A stretch of DNA of 8,368 nt from JAEZFI01 sp044508215 (GCA_044508215.1 JBIQID010000134.1:1-8368); one strand, 5' to 3'. Shown: positions 1-8,368, counted from the first letter of the stretch. A program made the numbers and translations. The notes: generated from the sequence alone by a model not told the origin.

Positions 1-109
1 CCGTGACCTTCGCGCCGTGGCGACCGAGCGTGTCGGCGATCAGCCGCAGTGCGGCGGTGCTGTCGCGCCGGTCGTCGGAGCTGGTGACGATGAGGACCGA
101 CCGTGCCAC
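1..109 (-). CDS. Partial CDS, N-terminus of a probable glycosyltransferase (GT4-like), cut by the window edge
   Basis: Only the first 36 codons are present; the gene continues beyond base 1. Reading leftward from a GTG at 109-107, the peptide starts VARSVLIVTSSDDRRDSTAA and continues to about GRHGAKVT. This is a hydrophobic beta strand, a polar loop and an amphipathic helix leading toward a second strand, the usual Rossmann-like opening of GT-B glycosyltransferases. Third codon positions are nearly all G or C, unlike the other frames here. The GTG lies 17 nt after the stop of the upstream membrane glycosyltransferase on the same strand, so the two are probably co-transcribed. A TTG at 130-128, overlapping that stop, is an alternative in-frame start. 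No clear ribosome binding site favours either. The reading frame is well supported; the family is a guess from fold pattern and context, and another Rossmann-type enzyme is possible. Confidence 0.6.
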   Translation of the reverse strand, partial: MARSVLIVTSSDDRRDSTAALRLIADTLGRHGAKVT

Positions 110-126
110 GGACGGCGAGCATACGG

Positions 127-1881
127 TCAACGCCTCGCGAGCCTGAGGAAGAGCACGTCCCCACCGTCCGGCAGGTCGAGGCGGTCGTCGACCTCCCAGC
201 CCCGTTGCCGGGCGAGGCGCAGCAGCCGCTCGGTGTCCCTGTCCTCCGGGAACGGCAGGGACCGTGACCGGATCACCACGAGGAGGCGTTCGTGCGTGCC
301 TCGCCAGGTGGGGGCGAGGTGCTCCTCGAGCGCCCGTTCCGGGCCGGCGGTGTCGGGCACGTCGGTGGGCAGGAGCGGCAGCGAGCCAAGCTCCTGGGCG
401 AGGAGGATGCTCTGCCCGTTGAGCAGGTGCGAGTTGCCGCTGATCGTCGCGAACAGGAAGCCGTCGTCGGTGCCGGAGCGGTAGCGGTCCAGCGTCTCCG
501 CCACCTGCTCGTTGAGCCGCCACCACCGTCGGGCAGCGGCTTCCCTGTCGGCTCGGTCCGGCGCGAGCAGCGCCGGATCGGCGTCCGCGAGCGGGCGCTG
601 CTTGTCGATGAGCCCGCCGCTGAACGTGATCTGCAGCCGTTCGTGGAGGGGGCCGTCCGGGCGGAGGTCGCCGCCGGTGTCGGTGAGGGAGACGACGAGG
701 GCGACCGCCGCGACGGCGAGCAGAGCACCCTCGGCGACGGGCCGAAGCCGTCCGAGCGTGACGAGCGCGGTGGCGGCGAGGGCGAGGATGAGCAGCTCCA
801 TCGGGACCTCGAACCACACCCCCTGGTTCCGCGTCGAGAGCAGCGAGAGGAAGCCCACGGCCAGCGCTGCGCCGACGGCGGCGAGGCCGCGCCGGTCGAC
901 GGGTGGGCGCTGCTCGGAGCTGCGGGCCACCTCGACCTCCTGCTCCACGCCCTCCTCCGGTGACCCTCCCGGTGTGGTCCGGCGCCGCCGGAGCGCCCAG
1001 GTCACCGCGGCGACGGCAGCGATGCAGAGGAGCACCACGGTGAAGAGCCGGAGGTCGTCGCCCAGGTGGCGCAGCCGCGTCGAGACGCGGTCGCCGAGCG
1101 CGGACGATCCGTAGTGCTGCGACGTCTCGCCGTAGCCGAAGCCCACGAGGTAGTCCCACAGGGCCGATCGGCTCCGGAACCACCACGGGCCGGCGACAGC
1201 GAGCGCCACCGCTGCGGCGATGCCCAGGTTCGCCGCCGATCGGCGGTCCCGCCGCACCAGCACCGCCGCCGCCACCGCCACGGCGGGCACGAACCCGATG
1301 GCCATCGTCCGGGCCAGCAGCATGCAGCCGAGCGCCACCCCGGCGCCCACCATCGGCCACCTGCGGTGCCCTCGGTCCGATGCCAGGAGTGCCCAGAGGG
1401 CGAGGCACAGGCACGCTCCGGCCGCGGTGGCGTACTGGAACCCCCTGGCCGACTGGATGAGCGCCGGTACGCCCAGGGTCGCGAGCCCGGCCACGATCCC
1501 GGCCCGGCGGTCCGCGAGCGACGAGGCGATCCCCGCGACGGCTGCCGCGGCGACCGCCACGAGCAGGGGTTGGACCAGCATCTGCGTTCCCATGCTCCGC
1601 CCGAAGAGGATCGAGAACGGCACGGTGAGCAGCGGAACCAGCGGGCCGGTCGACGACGGGGCGGCGACCATCCGGACGAACTCGAGCGGCCGCGCCGGGT
1701 CGATGCTGCGGTGGTAGCGGAGCCCTGTCGCCATGTAGCCGACCTCGTCGACGTTGAACGCTCCGAGCTGGCGGATGCGGTGGACCCACCAGACGTGCAG
1801 GACCGCGGTCACCAACCCGGCAGCGCCGACGACGATCGCAGGGTGGGGCGCGCGGCGTGCCCGTGCCGTGGTCTCGGACAC
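127..1881 (-). CDS. Polytopic membrane glycosyltransferase, GT-C fold (GT39/PMT-like)
   Basis: A protein of about 584 aa. Roughly a dozen hydrophobic segments can be seen (about residues 14-33, 79-96, 98-118, 126-144, 150-168, 176-193, 195-209, 217-235, 279-297, 332-350, 358-376 and 384-400), followed by a soluble C-terminal domain at 400-584. The first extracytoplasmic loop has an FNVDEVGYM motif (Asp45, Glu46). In GT39/ArnT-like enzymes an acidic pair here helps catalysis with a polyprenyl-phosphate sugar donor at the outer membrane face. A strongly charged loop at 298-331 separates the two membrane halves and should be cytoplasmic. I chose the GTG at 1881, 10 nt after the radical SAM stop. 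An ATG at 1950 would add 23 Arg/Ser-rich residues and overlap the upstream gene. The local ribosome binding site (AGGG, about 3 nt from the start) is weak, so translational coupling is likely. Donor and acceptor are unknown. Confidence 0.82.
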   Translation of the reverse strand: MSETTARARRAPHPAIVVGAAGLVTAVLHVWWVHRIRQLGAFNVDEVGYMATGLRYHRSIDPARPLEFVRMVAAPSSTGPLVPLLTVPFSILFGRSMGTQMLVQPLLVAVAAAAVAGIASSLADRRAGIVAGLATLGVPALIQSARGFQYATAAGACLCLALWALLASDRGHRRWPMVGAGVALGCMLLARTMAIGFVPAVAVAAAVLVRRDRRSAANLGIAAAVALAVAGPWWFRSRSALWDYLVGFGYGETSQHYGSSALGDRVSTRLRHLGDDLRLFTVVLLCIAAVAAVTWALRRRRTTPGGSPEEGVEQEVEVARSSEQRPPVDRRGLAAVGAALAVGFLSLLSTRNQGVWFEVPMELLILALAATALVTLGRLRPVAEGALLAVAAVALVVSLTDTGGDLRPDGPLHERLQITFSGGLIDKQRPLADADPALLAPDRADREAAARRWWRLNEQVAETLDRYRSGTDDGFLFATISGNSHLLNGQSILLAQELGSLPLLPTDVPDTAGPERALEEHLAPTWRGTHERLLVVIRSRSLPFPEDRDTERLLRLARQRGWEVDDRLDLPDGGDVLFLRLARR

Positions 1882-1891
1882 GTGCCCTGGG

Positions 1892-3475
1892 TCAGCTCGG
1901 CTCGAGGGCCACGAGGATCCGGCCCTCCCGTGCGCGGCCCGCCTCGTCACGCAGCGCCACGATCGCGAGGTGGACCGCCAGCGACTCGTAGTCCGCTCTG
2001 CCGTCGATGCTGCTGGCGTCGACGGGGTTCGTGTCGGCGGCCCGGAGCGATCCGTAGCGGGCTTCCACGAGGCCTTGGAGGTCGCCCACCGGTCGGCCCA
2101 CGAGGTCGCCCGGGGTGATCCCCAGTGCCTGGGCGAGCCCGTCGGTGCAGGCGGTCACCACCTCGGCCTCGTCGACGGTCAGCCACTCGAGCGAGTCGAT
2201 CCCGGAACGGCGGCGCAACCGCTCCTGCGCCGCCGCCTCGTCGGACGGCACGTCGGACCGGTGCGGTAGGCCGAGGACCGTTCGACCAGAGGATGGGCGC
2301 CGGCGGAGGTGCACCTCCTGCGCCTCGACCTCCCACCGGTCGGGGTCGGGCGGCGGACCGTGCTCGGCCCAGACCCCGATCCGCTTCAGCTCGGCGGTCC
2401 AGGTGCTCGCGTTCAGCCGGAGGAGGGGGAGGATCTCGGCGGACTGGGCGGCGAGCGTGCGGTGGATCGCTCGGATCTCGTCGCGGGGCAGCTCGGCGAT
2501 GCTGCACTCCTCGGGCGTGCGGACCACGCTCACGTTCACCTTGATCCGCCGTTCCTCCGCGTAGAGGAGGAGCTCGCCGAACTCGGCGTGGTTCTGCGGC
2601 ATCAGGCAGTGGTTGATGTTGACGTCGGTGCCGTGCCGGGCGGCGTGCTCACGGAACCGCTCGATGTTCGCCAGCACCTCGTTGAGGTCGGCGTCGATCC
2701 GGATGGCGGAGTACGTCTCCTCGCGGATGCCGTCGAGCGAGAAGATGAACGAGAACCTCCCGCGCTCGAGCACCTCCTCCACACGCCGGTTCCAGATGGT
2801 GGCGTTGGTGTTGATCGTGCACTCGAGCCGTGGGGCCACCTCGCGGATGGCCTCCCAGACCCGGTAGTTCTCGGGCCCGAGGAACGGCTCGCCGCCGGCG
2901 AAGTTGGCGTGCCGGAGGTGTGGGAGGAAGAGCCGGAGGTCGTCGAAGAACTGGTCGTCGTAGACGGTCGGCAGCGGCGGCCGCCCGTCGCGGTGGATGC
3001 GGATGGCCGACGAGAGGTCACCGCTGCACTGGATGCACTGGAGGTTGCAGCGGTTCGAGAGGTTGAACTCCATGCGCACCGGCCACGGTTCGGCGGAGCG
3101 GTCGCGTCCGAGGCGGTTCGCCCAGAGGTCGAACACCTCGGGGTACGAGCCTCGCCGCCCCTCGGTGGCCACCTCGGCGGCGCAGTTGCCGCAGCCGGCA
3201 GGGGTGGCCTTCGCCGCCAGCTCCGCCTCCATCTCCGCTCGGCGGACACCCGCCCAGATCTCGGGGAGGCGCTGCTCGGTGATGTTGCCGAGCGGTATCG
3301 GGTTGCGGCAGCAGGCCCGTATGTCCCCGTCGGGCAGCAGGTGCATCTGGAGCGACGGCGCGAGGCACCACGGACCCGAGCGCCTGCGGAGCGGGCTGGC
3401 GATCAGGTGGCGGACCGACGGAGCCCGGCGACGCACGGCCGGCGGGATCGCCTGGATGATCGTTGTCCTGTTCAC
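1892..3475 (-). CDS. Radical SAM protein with N-terminal twitch/SPASM-like domain and C-terminal PAS-like extension
   Basis: A 527-aa protein. Residues 34-100 hold a cysteine cluster typical of SPASM/twitch auxiliary iron-sulfur domains: Cys37, a hydrophobic stretch with DGDIRACC (Cys55, Cys56), a GNI...EIW segment at 63-74, then CGNC (Cys95, Cys98). The radical SAM core follows, with CX3CX2C at Cys143, Cys147 and Cys150 (NLSNRCNLQCIQC), which binds the 4Fe-4S cluster and S-adenosylmethionine. A GGEPF motif at 194-198 and a barrel strand around FSFIFSLDGI (241-250) also fit. Radical SAM proteins with the twitch domain N-terminal are a known family. About 425-527 is extra: WLTVDEAEVV...ACTDGLAQALGITPGDLVGRPVGDL resembles a PAS domain. 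The GTG at 3475 is the first usable start upstream of the cysteine cluster; the frame stays open further upstream, but that part is Arg/Ser/Pro-rich and overlaps the divergent gene. It leads the leftward operon. Substrate unknown; a sugar, lipid head group or peptide are all possible. Confidence 0.85.
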   Translation of the reverse strand: MNRTTIIQAIPPAVRRRAPSVRHLIASPLRRRSGPWCLAPSLQMHLLPDGDIRACCRNPIPLGNITEQRLPEIWAGVRRAEMEAELAAKATPAGCGNCAAEVATEGRRGSYPEVFDLWANRLGRDRSAEPWPVRMEFNLSNRCNLQCIQCSGDLSSAIRIHRDGRPPLPTVYDDQFFDDLRLFLPHLRHANFAGGEPFLGPENYRVWEAIREVAPRLECTINTNATIWNRRVEEVLERGRFSFIFSLDGIREETYSAIRIDADLNEVLANIERFREHAARHGTDVNINHCLMPQNHAEFGELLLYAEERRIKVNVSVVRTPEECSIAELPRDEIRAIHRTLAAQSAEILPLLRLNASTWTAELKRIGVWAEHGPPPDPDRWEVEAQEVHLRRRPSSGRTVLGLPHRSDVPSDEAAAQERLRRRSGIDSLEWLTVDEAEVVTACTDGLAQALGITPGDLVGRPVGDLQGLVEARYGSLRAADTNPVDASSIDGRADYESLAVHLAIVALRDEAGRAREGRILVALEPS

Positions 3476-3560
3476 TCCACGCCATCCACCATCGGGGACC
3501 GGGTCACGGTAGCTCAGCCCCGGGCCGGCGGGCCGGGACCAGCGCCGTGCTCGAGCGAAC

Positions 3561-3598
3561 CGTGAACGACGTTCCGGCCGGAGGCGTGAACGACGTTC
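3561..3598. repeat. Tandem pair of identical 14-bp elements with an internal palindrome, likely operator sites
   Basis: CGTGAACGACGTTC occurs at 3561-3574 and again, without a mismatch, at 3585-3598, giving a 24-bp period. Each copy contains the perfect inverted repeat GAACG-A-CGTTC (3564-3574 and 3588-3598). Two identical dyads in a divergent promoter region, with the second ending just before the putative -10 box at 3599-3604, look like binding sites for a dimeric regulator. The regulator is not in the window and its family cannot be told from the site. Confidence 0.55.
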
Positions 3599-3604
3599 TA
3601 CAGT
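3599..3604 (+). promoter_or_regulatory. Candidate -10 box (TACAGT) for the rightward operon
   Basis: TACAGT matches the TANNNT pattern of actinobacterial housekeeping -10 elements and lies about 30 nt before the GTG start of the first gene, immediately after the second palindromic element. No convincing -35 hexamer precedes it, so activation by a factor bound at the repeats, or an alternative sigma factor, would have to help. This is a visual match only. Confidence 0.3.
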
Positions 3605-3617
3605 TTGGGGACCGGGC

Positions 3618-3626
3618 AGGGGAGAG
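3618..3626 (+). promoter_or_regulatory. Ribosome binding site for the beta-propeller gene
   Basis: AGGGGAGAG is a strong Shine-Dalgarno-like sequence with 6-8 nt to the GTG at 3633. It favours that GTG over the in-frame ATG at 3642, which would lie about 15 nt away. Confidence 0.6.
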
Positions 3627-3632
3627 CTGGCG

Positions 3633-4669
3633 GTGCTGACGATGCCGAGGCGGATGGCGTGCGTGGCGGGGCCACCGTCCGTCGCGCTCGGCCACTCGGA
3701 CCGCCTGCGGCTCGGGCTCCACCACTGGCCCGACGGCACGATGGGCTTCCACCGCTCCGAGGAGGGGCTCCGCGTCGTCGGCCCGAACGGCCCGCACCTC
3801 GGGCTGGTGGACGTCGGTGGGCCCGGCTGGGGTGAGGTGGTCGCTCGTCCCGAGGTGACGTTGGCGGACCCGGTGGTCGCCACCGACCACGCCTCCGGTG
3901 GGCCGATCCACGTCGACGAGGCGACCGGCCTGGTCCTGGTCGTGTACCACGGCGAGCACTTCCGCGCCGGCGACCCGCAGCGCTACCACTCCTTCCTGGG
4001 CATGGCGGTGTCCTTCGACGGGGCCCGGACGTTCGAGGACCTCGGTCCGATCGTCACCCACGGGCACGACCTCGACGACGTCCACGCCCCGGTCCCGGTG
4101 GAGATCGGATCGGGAGCGTTCGTGGTGCACGACGGGTGGTTCCACCTCTACTTCGGGGACCGTGGCATCGGCGGGGCGCGGCTCCGGCTGGGGGTGGCGC
4201 GCGCCCCGGTCAGGGAGGTCGTGGAACGGGCGATCCGCCTCGAGCGGGCCGACTGGCGCAAGCTGGCGGACGGCCGCTTCGAGGAACCGGGCTTGGGTGG
4301 CCGCGCCGACGAGCTGCTGCCCGGCGTCCGCTTCCCGGTGCTGTGGTTCGACGTCGCCCACGTCCCGGCCGTCGAGCGGTTCGTCCTCGTGTTCTCGACG
4401 GTCCTCGGCGTCCGTGAGGGACGGGCGCAGTGGAACCACGGCGTGCTGTGGTCGACGGACGGCGTGCTGTGGGAGGACCTCGGGGTCCTCTACGACGAGG
4501 ACTCCTCCGACGAGATGCTGTACGTCACGATCGACTCGGGTGGGCGGCACCAGCGGGTGGTCGAGGGCGACACGTTCGACCTCTACCGGCTGGTGTCGTG
4601 CTCCTCGACGGATCGCTGGGCCGATGCGAGGCTGGAGCGCGTGCCGGTGTCGGTCCGGGAGGTCCGGTC

Positions 4670-4673
<4 letters not shown>
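3633..4673 (+). CDS. Glycosidase-like beta-propeller protein (GH43/GH32/GH130-type fold)
   Basis: A 346-aa protein, first gene of the rightward operon. Its sequence repeats the blade grammar of five-bladed glycosidase propellers: GGPIHVDEATGLVLVVYHGE (89-108), SFDGARTFEDLGPIV (127-141), VHDGWFHLYFGDRG (165-178), VLGVREGRAQWNHGVLWSTDG (257-277) followed by VLWEDLGVLYDED. Phrases such as 'S-DG-x-x-x-x-DLG' and 'D-G-x-Y/F-x-L-Y-F' are typical of sample-and-compare blades in GH43, GH32 and GH130 relatives. Acidic residues that could be catalytic include Asp79, Asp149, Asp240 and Glu294, but I cannot assign them. There is no signal peptide or membrane span, so a cytoplasmic location is likely, which argues against a polymer-degrading exoenzyme and for a role on an intermediate, or for a non-catalytic propeller. 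The stop overlaps the start of the carbamoyltransferase gene by 4 nt. The fold call is moderately secure; activity is unknown. Confidence 0.65.
4657..4662 (+). promoter_or_regulatory. Ribosome binding site that sets the carbamoyltransferase start
   Basis: GGGAGG sits 7 nt before the GTG at 4670. This GTG overlaps the previous stop as GTGA, and the protein from here begins directly with the conserved N-terminal strand of the family. An upstream in-frame ATG at 4430 would add 80 aa lying inside the preceding gene and is not credible. Confidence 0.65.
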
Positions 4674-6462
<1,789 letters not shown>

Positions 6463-6466
<4 letters not shown>

Positions 6467-6630
6467 GACCCGTGCGCGCCGCCGCCCGGACGGTGACCGA
6501 CCTGGGCCTCTACGGGTGGCGCACCGGGCGCTGGTGGCTGCCGGTGCTCGTGGTCCTGCTCGCCGTCACCGCTGCCGTCGTCGGCACCGTCCAGACGGTG
6601 GTCCCCACCGTCGTGTACACGCTCTTCTGA
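6463..6630 (+). CDS. Small single-span membrane protein, DUF5989/SxtK-like
   Basis: A 55-aa protein. A basic N-terminus leads to RTGRWWLPVLVVLL (20-33), a single membrane span at about 24-46, and a C-terminal VVPTVVYTLF. The WW-x-P-then-hydrophobic-span layout and the terminal Y-T-L-F are characteristic of the small DUF5989 proteins found beside carbamoyltransferases; in saxitoxin clusters the comparable small gene is sxtK. The ATG overlaps the carbamoyltransferase stop as ATGA, and AGGGGGTGA at 6447-6455 is a suitable ribosome binding site. Function is unknown in the family. A small membrane partner that docks the carbamoyltransferase or the SxtJ-like protein is my inference. Confidence 0.8.
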
Positions 6631-6632
6631 CG

Positions 6633-8192
6633 ATGGGGCAGCGGGCGCCGGTCGACGCGAGGGGCGGGGAGGGGTGGTCCGACCCGTGGGCCGTGGTGAC
6701 GGCACCGGATGGTCGGGGCATCGGACGCCGCAGTGGCCGCTTCGTGGCGGTGCGGCTGGCGATCGCGGCGTTCGTCGCAGCGGGCGGACCGACCCTCCAC
6801 CTCACGGGACGGCTCCGGCCGGCGTTGGCAGCCGGGCTGGCAGCCGTGGCCCTGGTGGCCTGCCTCCGCCTCCTGCGCCCGCTGGCCACCGCTGCCGCCG
6901 ATCGGGCGATCTGGCGGGCGCTCCGCGGGCTCGGCTCGCTCGTCGGCGGCATCGTGCTGTTCGCAGTCGCCGTGCCGTTGCTCTACCTGCCCGGTCTCGT
7001 CGGGCGGCTGGTCGATGCACGTCGGAGGGCCCGTCCGGCCGCGACCTTCTGGCGGGTGCACGCGAACGACCTCGCCGCGCACCGGCGGGACGTGCGGAGG
7101 CCCTTCTCGGCGGCCGACCCACGGAGCCGCCGCAGGTCGAACGCGTTCGGTGCGGCGTCCCTGGCGGCGCTGGTGCTCGTCGCCGTGGTCTGGGCGGTGC
7201 CCGACGTCCGGCCCGGCCCCGACGTCCGCGCCGTCGAAGCCGCCGGCGCGGACGTGTTCGCCCGGGCTCGGGCGGTGCGGTTCAGCGACCTCCCCGCCTA
7301 CGAGGGCCTCGACTGGGCGGACGAGCTGAAGCGCGAGCAGGACGTGCTGAGCAACGAGCGGCTCCAGCCCTCGGAGGTCGGCGGCTACCAGATCGCCGAC
7401 TTCGCCGGTCGCTTCACCACCGTGCGCGACGGCGAGCGCCTCACCCCCGGGCCCCGAACGTGCGACTGCACCCCGAAGGTGGTGTGGCTCTTCGGCGGAT
7501 CGGCTGCGTTCGGCCTCGGCCAGCGCGACGACCACACGATCGCCGCCGAGCTGGTCCGACGAGCGGCCGACGACGGCATCGCCCTGCAGGTCCGGAACTT
7601 CGGTGTGCCCGGATGGACCATGTGGCAGGAGGCGCAGCAGCTCGAGGCGAAGCTGGCCACTGAGCCGCACCCCGACCTCGTCCTCTTCTACAACGGCTAC
7701 AACGGCGTGCTCGGCACGGTGATCAGCGCTGCGGTCAAGGGCATCCGGCCCGACGAGCCGGCCCTCCTGGTCGGCGAGGAGATCCTCGAGTTCTCGGAGC
7801 GCCGGCTCGACCCGTCGGGGGCGGGCACCAGCGAGGAGCTGGGGGACCTGGCGGTGGCTCGCTACCGGCGGGTGGCGAGGGACATCGAGGTCCGGCTGGG
7901 GGCCCTCGGCATCGAGTCACTGCACGTGTTCCAACCGGACGCGCTCGCCGACCCCGAGCAGTACGCCTCGATCGAGGACGTCTACACGTCGTCGAGCGCG
8001 GATCGAGCGTTCCTCGACCGGACCCTGGACCACACGGCGCGGACCCTCGCCGAGGACGGCGTCGTGAACCTCCGGCGCGTGCTCGACGGCCTGGACACGC
8101 CGGTGTTCGCGGACCTGGTCCACACGAACGAACGCGGCGCCGAGGTGGTCGCGGACGCGCTCCATCCCCGCCTGCGGGCCGCGCTGCGGTAG
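6633..8192 (+). CDS. SxtJ-like membrane module fused to an SGNH/GDSL hydrolase
   Basis: A 519-aa protein, two bases after the DUF5989-like gene. Residues 35-140 resemble SxtJ proteins: spans at about 37-55 and 64-80, an RAIWRALRGLGSLVGGIVLF segment (91-110) leading into a third span to 121, and a final ATFW motif (137-140). A fourth span at 171-189 looks like the membrane anchor usual for separate SGNH partners. The extracytoplasmic part carries the SGNH blocks: WLFGGSAAFGLG (285-296, catalytic Ser290), RNFGVPGW (321-328, block II Gly), LFYNGYNG (351-358, block III Asn) and ADLVHTNERG (493-502, Asp494 and His497). The triad is complete, so it may be an esterase or acyltransferase acting on a surface glycan. 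The frame is continuous with no stop between modules. The ATG at 6633 lacks a good ribosome binding site, so coupling to the upstream gene is likely; GTGs at 6693 or 6696 are alternative starts that would still keep all modules. Confidence 0.85.
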   Translation: MGQRAPVDARGGEGWSDPWAVVTAPDGRGIGRRSGRFVAVRLAIAAFVAAGGPTLHLTGRLRPALAAGLAAVALVACLRLLRPLATAAADRAIWRALRGLGSLVGGIVLFAVAVPLLYLPGLVGRLVDARRRARPAATFWRVHANDLAAHRRDVRRPFSAADPRSRRRSNAFGAASLAALVLVAVVWAVPDVRPGPDVRAVEAAGADVFARARAVRFSDLPAYEGLDWADELKREQDVLSNERLQPSEVGGYQIADFAGRFTTVRDGERLTPGPRTCDCTPKVVWLFGGSAAFGLGQRDDHTIAAELVRRAADDGIALQVRNFGVPGWTMWQEAQQLEAKLATEPHPDLVLFYNGYNGVLGTVISAAVKGIRPDEPALLVGEEILEFSERRLDPSGAGTSEELGDLAVARYRRVARDIEVRLGALGIESLHVFQPDALADPEQYASIEDVYTSSSADRAFLDRTLDHTARTLAEDGVVNLRRVLDGLDTPVFADLVHTNERGAEVVADALHPRLRAALR

Positions 8193-8196
8193 CGGC

Positions 8197-8213
8197 GGGC
8201 GTCGTCGACGCCC
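8197..8213. terminator. Hairpin between convergent genes, possible bidirectional terminator
   Basis: GGGCGTC (8197-8203) and GACGCCC (8207-8213) form a perfect 7-bp stem with a GTC loop. It begins 5 nt after the TAG of the SGNH gene and ends 13 nt before the stop of the convergent gene, the expected place for a shared terminator. There is no U-tract on either side, so it is not a classic intrinsic terminator, though such stems are common in high-GC actinobacteria. Confidence 0.45.
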
Positions 8214-8226
8214 CGGGGTCGGGTCG

Positions 8227-8368
8227 TCAGCGCCGGAGGAGCCGGCCGAGCAGGCCCCGTCGGCGCGCCCCGGCCGGGGCAGGGACAGCGACGGCCGCCG
8301 GTGGGGCCGGAGGCGCTGACCCCTCGGGGATCCACTCGTCGAGCTCGGCGAGGCCCACCTTCCGGTTC
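8227..8368 (-). CDS. Partial CDS, C-terminal end of an unknown protein, cut by the window edge
   Basis: Reading leftward from base 8367 gives 46 codons ending in TGA at 8229-8227. The peptide starts NRKVGLAELDEWIPEG, passes through a Pro/Ala-rich linker (about 17-33) and ends with a basic amphipathic tail, ARRRGLLGRLLRR. Third codon positions are G or C nearly throughout the first part, including AAC CGG AAG GTG GGC CTC GCC GAG, which supports this frame over the others. The gene is convergent with the SGNH gene, 34 bp away. I do not recognise the family; too little is present. The basic tail could touch membrane or nucleic acid, but that is speculation. Confidence 0.6.
   Translation of the reverse strand, partial: NRKVGLAELDEWIPEGSAPPAPPAAVAVPAPAGARRRGLLGRLLRR

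Larger units (their letters stand above)
3476..3632. promoter_or_regulatory. Divergent intergenic region between the two operons
   Basis: This 157-bp gap separates two head-to-head first genes, so it should hold both promoters. Two copies of a 14-bp palindrome-containing element lie near its right side, described separately. For the rightward operon, TACAGT at 3599-3604 is a possible -10 box, placed about 30 nt before the GTG start; no good -35 sits 17-18 nt upstream. For the leftward operon, TACCGT (minus strand, 3511-3506) is a weak -10 candidate, also without a recognisable -35. A GC-rich imperfect hairpin occupies 3519-3537 (arms 3519-3526 and 3531-3537, one bulged G). Confidence 0.5.

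Noticed and set aside
1..122. An ATG at 122-120 as the start of the left-edge gene
   Set aside because: That frame reads as His/Arg/Pro-rich shadow sequence, whereas the frame from the GTG at 109 gives a clean beta-strand/helix pattern with GC-rich third positions.
2309..3565. A 418-codon plus-strand frame antisense to the radical SAM gene
   Set aside because: Val/Glu/Arg-rich shadow of the real gene, which has intact cysteine motifs on the minus strand.
3561..3598. LexA/SOS boxes
   Set aside because: The known Gram-positive site is GAAC-N4-GTTC. Here the gap between GAAC and GTTC is 3 nt in both copies, so the half-site phasing is wrong.
3476..3883. N-terminal extension of the radical SAM gene back to an ATG at 3883
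   Set aside because: The added 136 residues are Ser/Arg/Pro-rich, overlap the start of the divergent gene by about 250 bp and cover the promoter region.
6510..7670. A 386-codon frame antisense to the DUF5989-like and SxtJ-SGNH genes
   Set aside because: No recognisable domain, and it overlaps an intact SGNH hydrolase on the other strand.

Overview
The window is very GC-rich and densely coding. Codon third positions are almost always G or C, GTG starts are common, and genes are packed with 4-nt overlaps or gaps of a few bases. This fits a high-GC actinobacterium (Acidimicrobiia would fit, but this is inferred from composition and gene content only). I saw no rRNA, tRNA, CRISPR array or transposase.

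Layout: two gene sets diverge from a 157-bp intergenic region at about 3476-3632. The leftward set is a radical SAM enzyme with an N-terminal twitch/SPASM-like cysteine cluster and a PAS-like C-terminal extension (3475 to 1892), then a multi-membrane-spanning GT-C (GT39/PMT-like) glycosyltransferase (1881 to 127), then the first 36 codons of a gene that looks like the start of a GT4-type glycosyltransferase and runs off the left edge. The rightward set is a glycosidase-like beta-propeller protein (3633-4673), a NodU/CmcH/TobZ-type O-carbamoyltransferase (4670-6466), a 55-aa single-span DUF5989-type protein (6463-6630), and a 519-aa protein that appears to join an SxtJ-like membrane module to an SGNH/GDSL hydrolase (6633-8192). 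A hairpin lies between this set and the end of a partial leftward gene (8227 to the right edge).

How the genes may work together: carbamoyltransferase, DUF5989/SxtK-like and SxtJ-like genes are known to cluster, for example beside sxtI in saxitoxin loci, and SGNH hydrolases are frequent partners. With a GT-C enzyme, a second glycosyltransferase and a glycosidase-like propeller nearby, the simplest inference is a locus that builds and modifies a cell-surface glycan or glycolipid: carbamoylation in the cytoplasm, then acyl or ester processing at the outer face of the membrane. The radical SAM enzyme could modify a sugar or small peptide, but its substrate cannot be read from sequence.

The least ordinary features are the SxtJ-SGNH fusion, the PAS-like tail on the radical SAM enzyme, and a pair of identical 14-bp elements, each holding a perfect GAACG-A-CGTTC palindrome, in the divergent promoter region.
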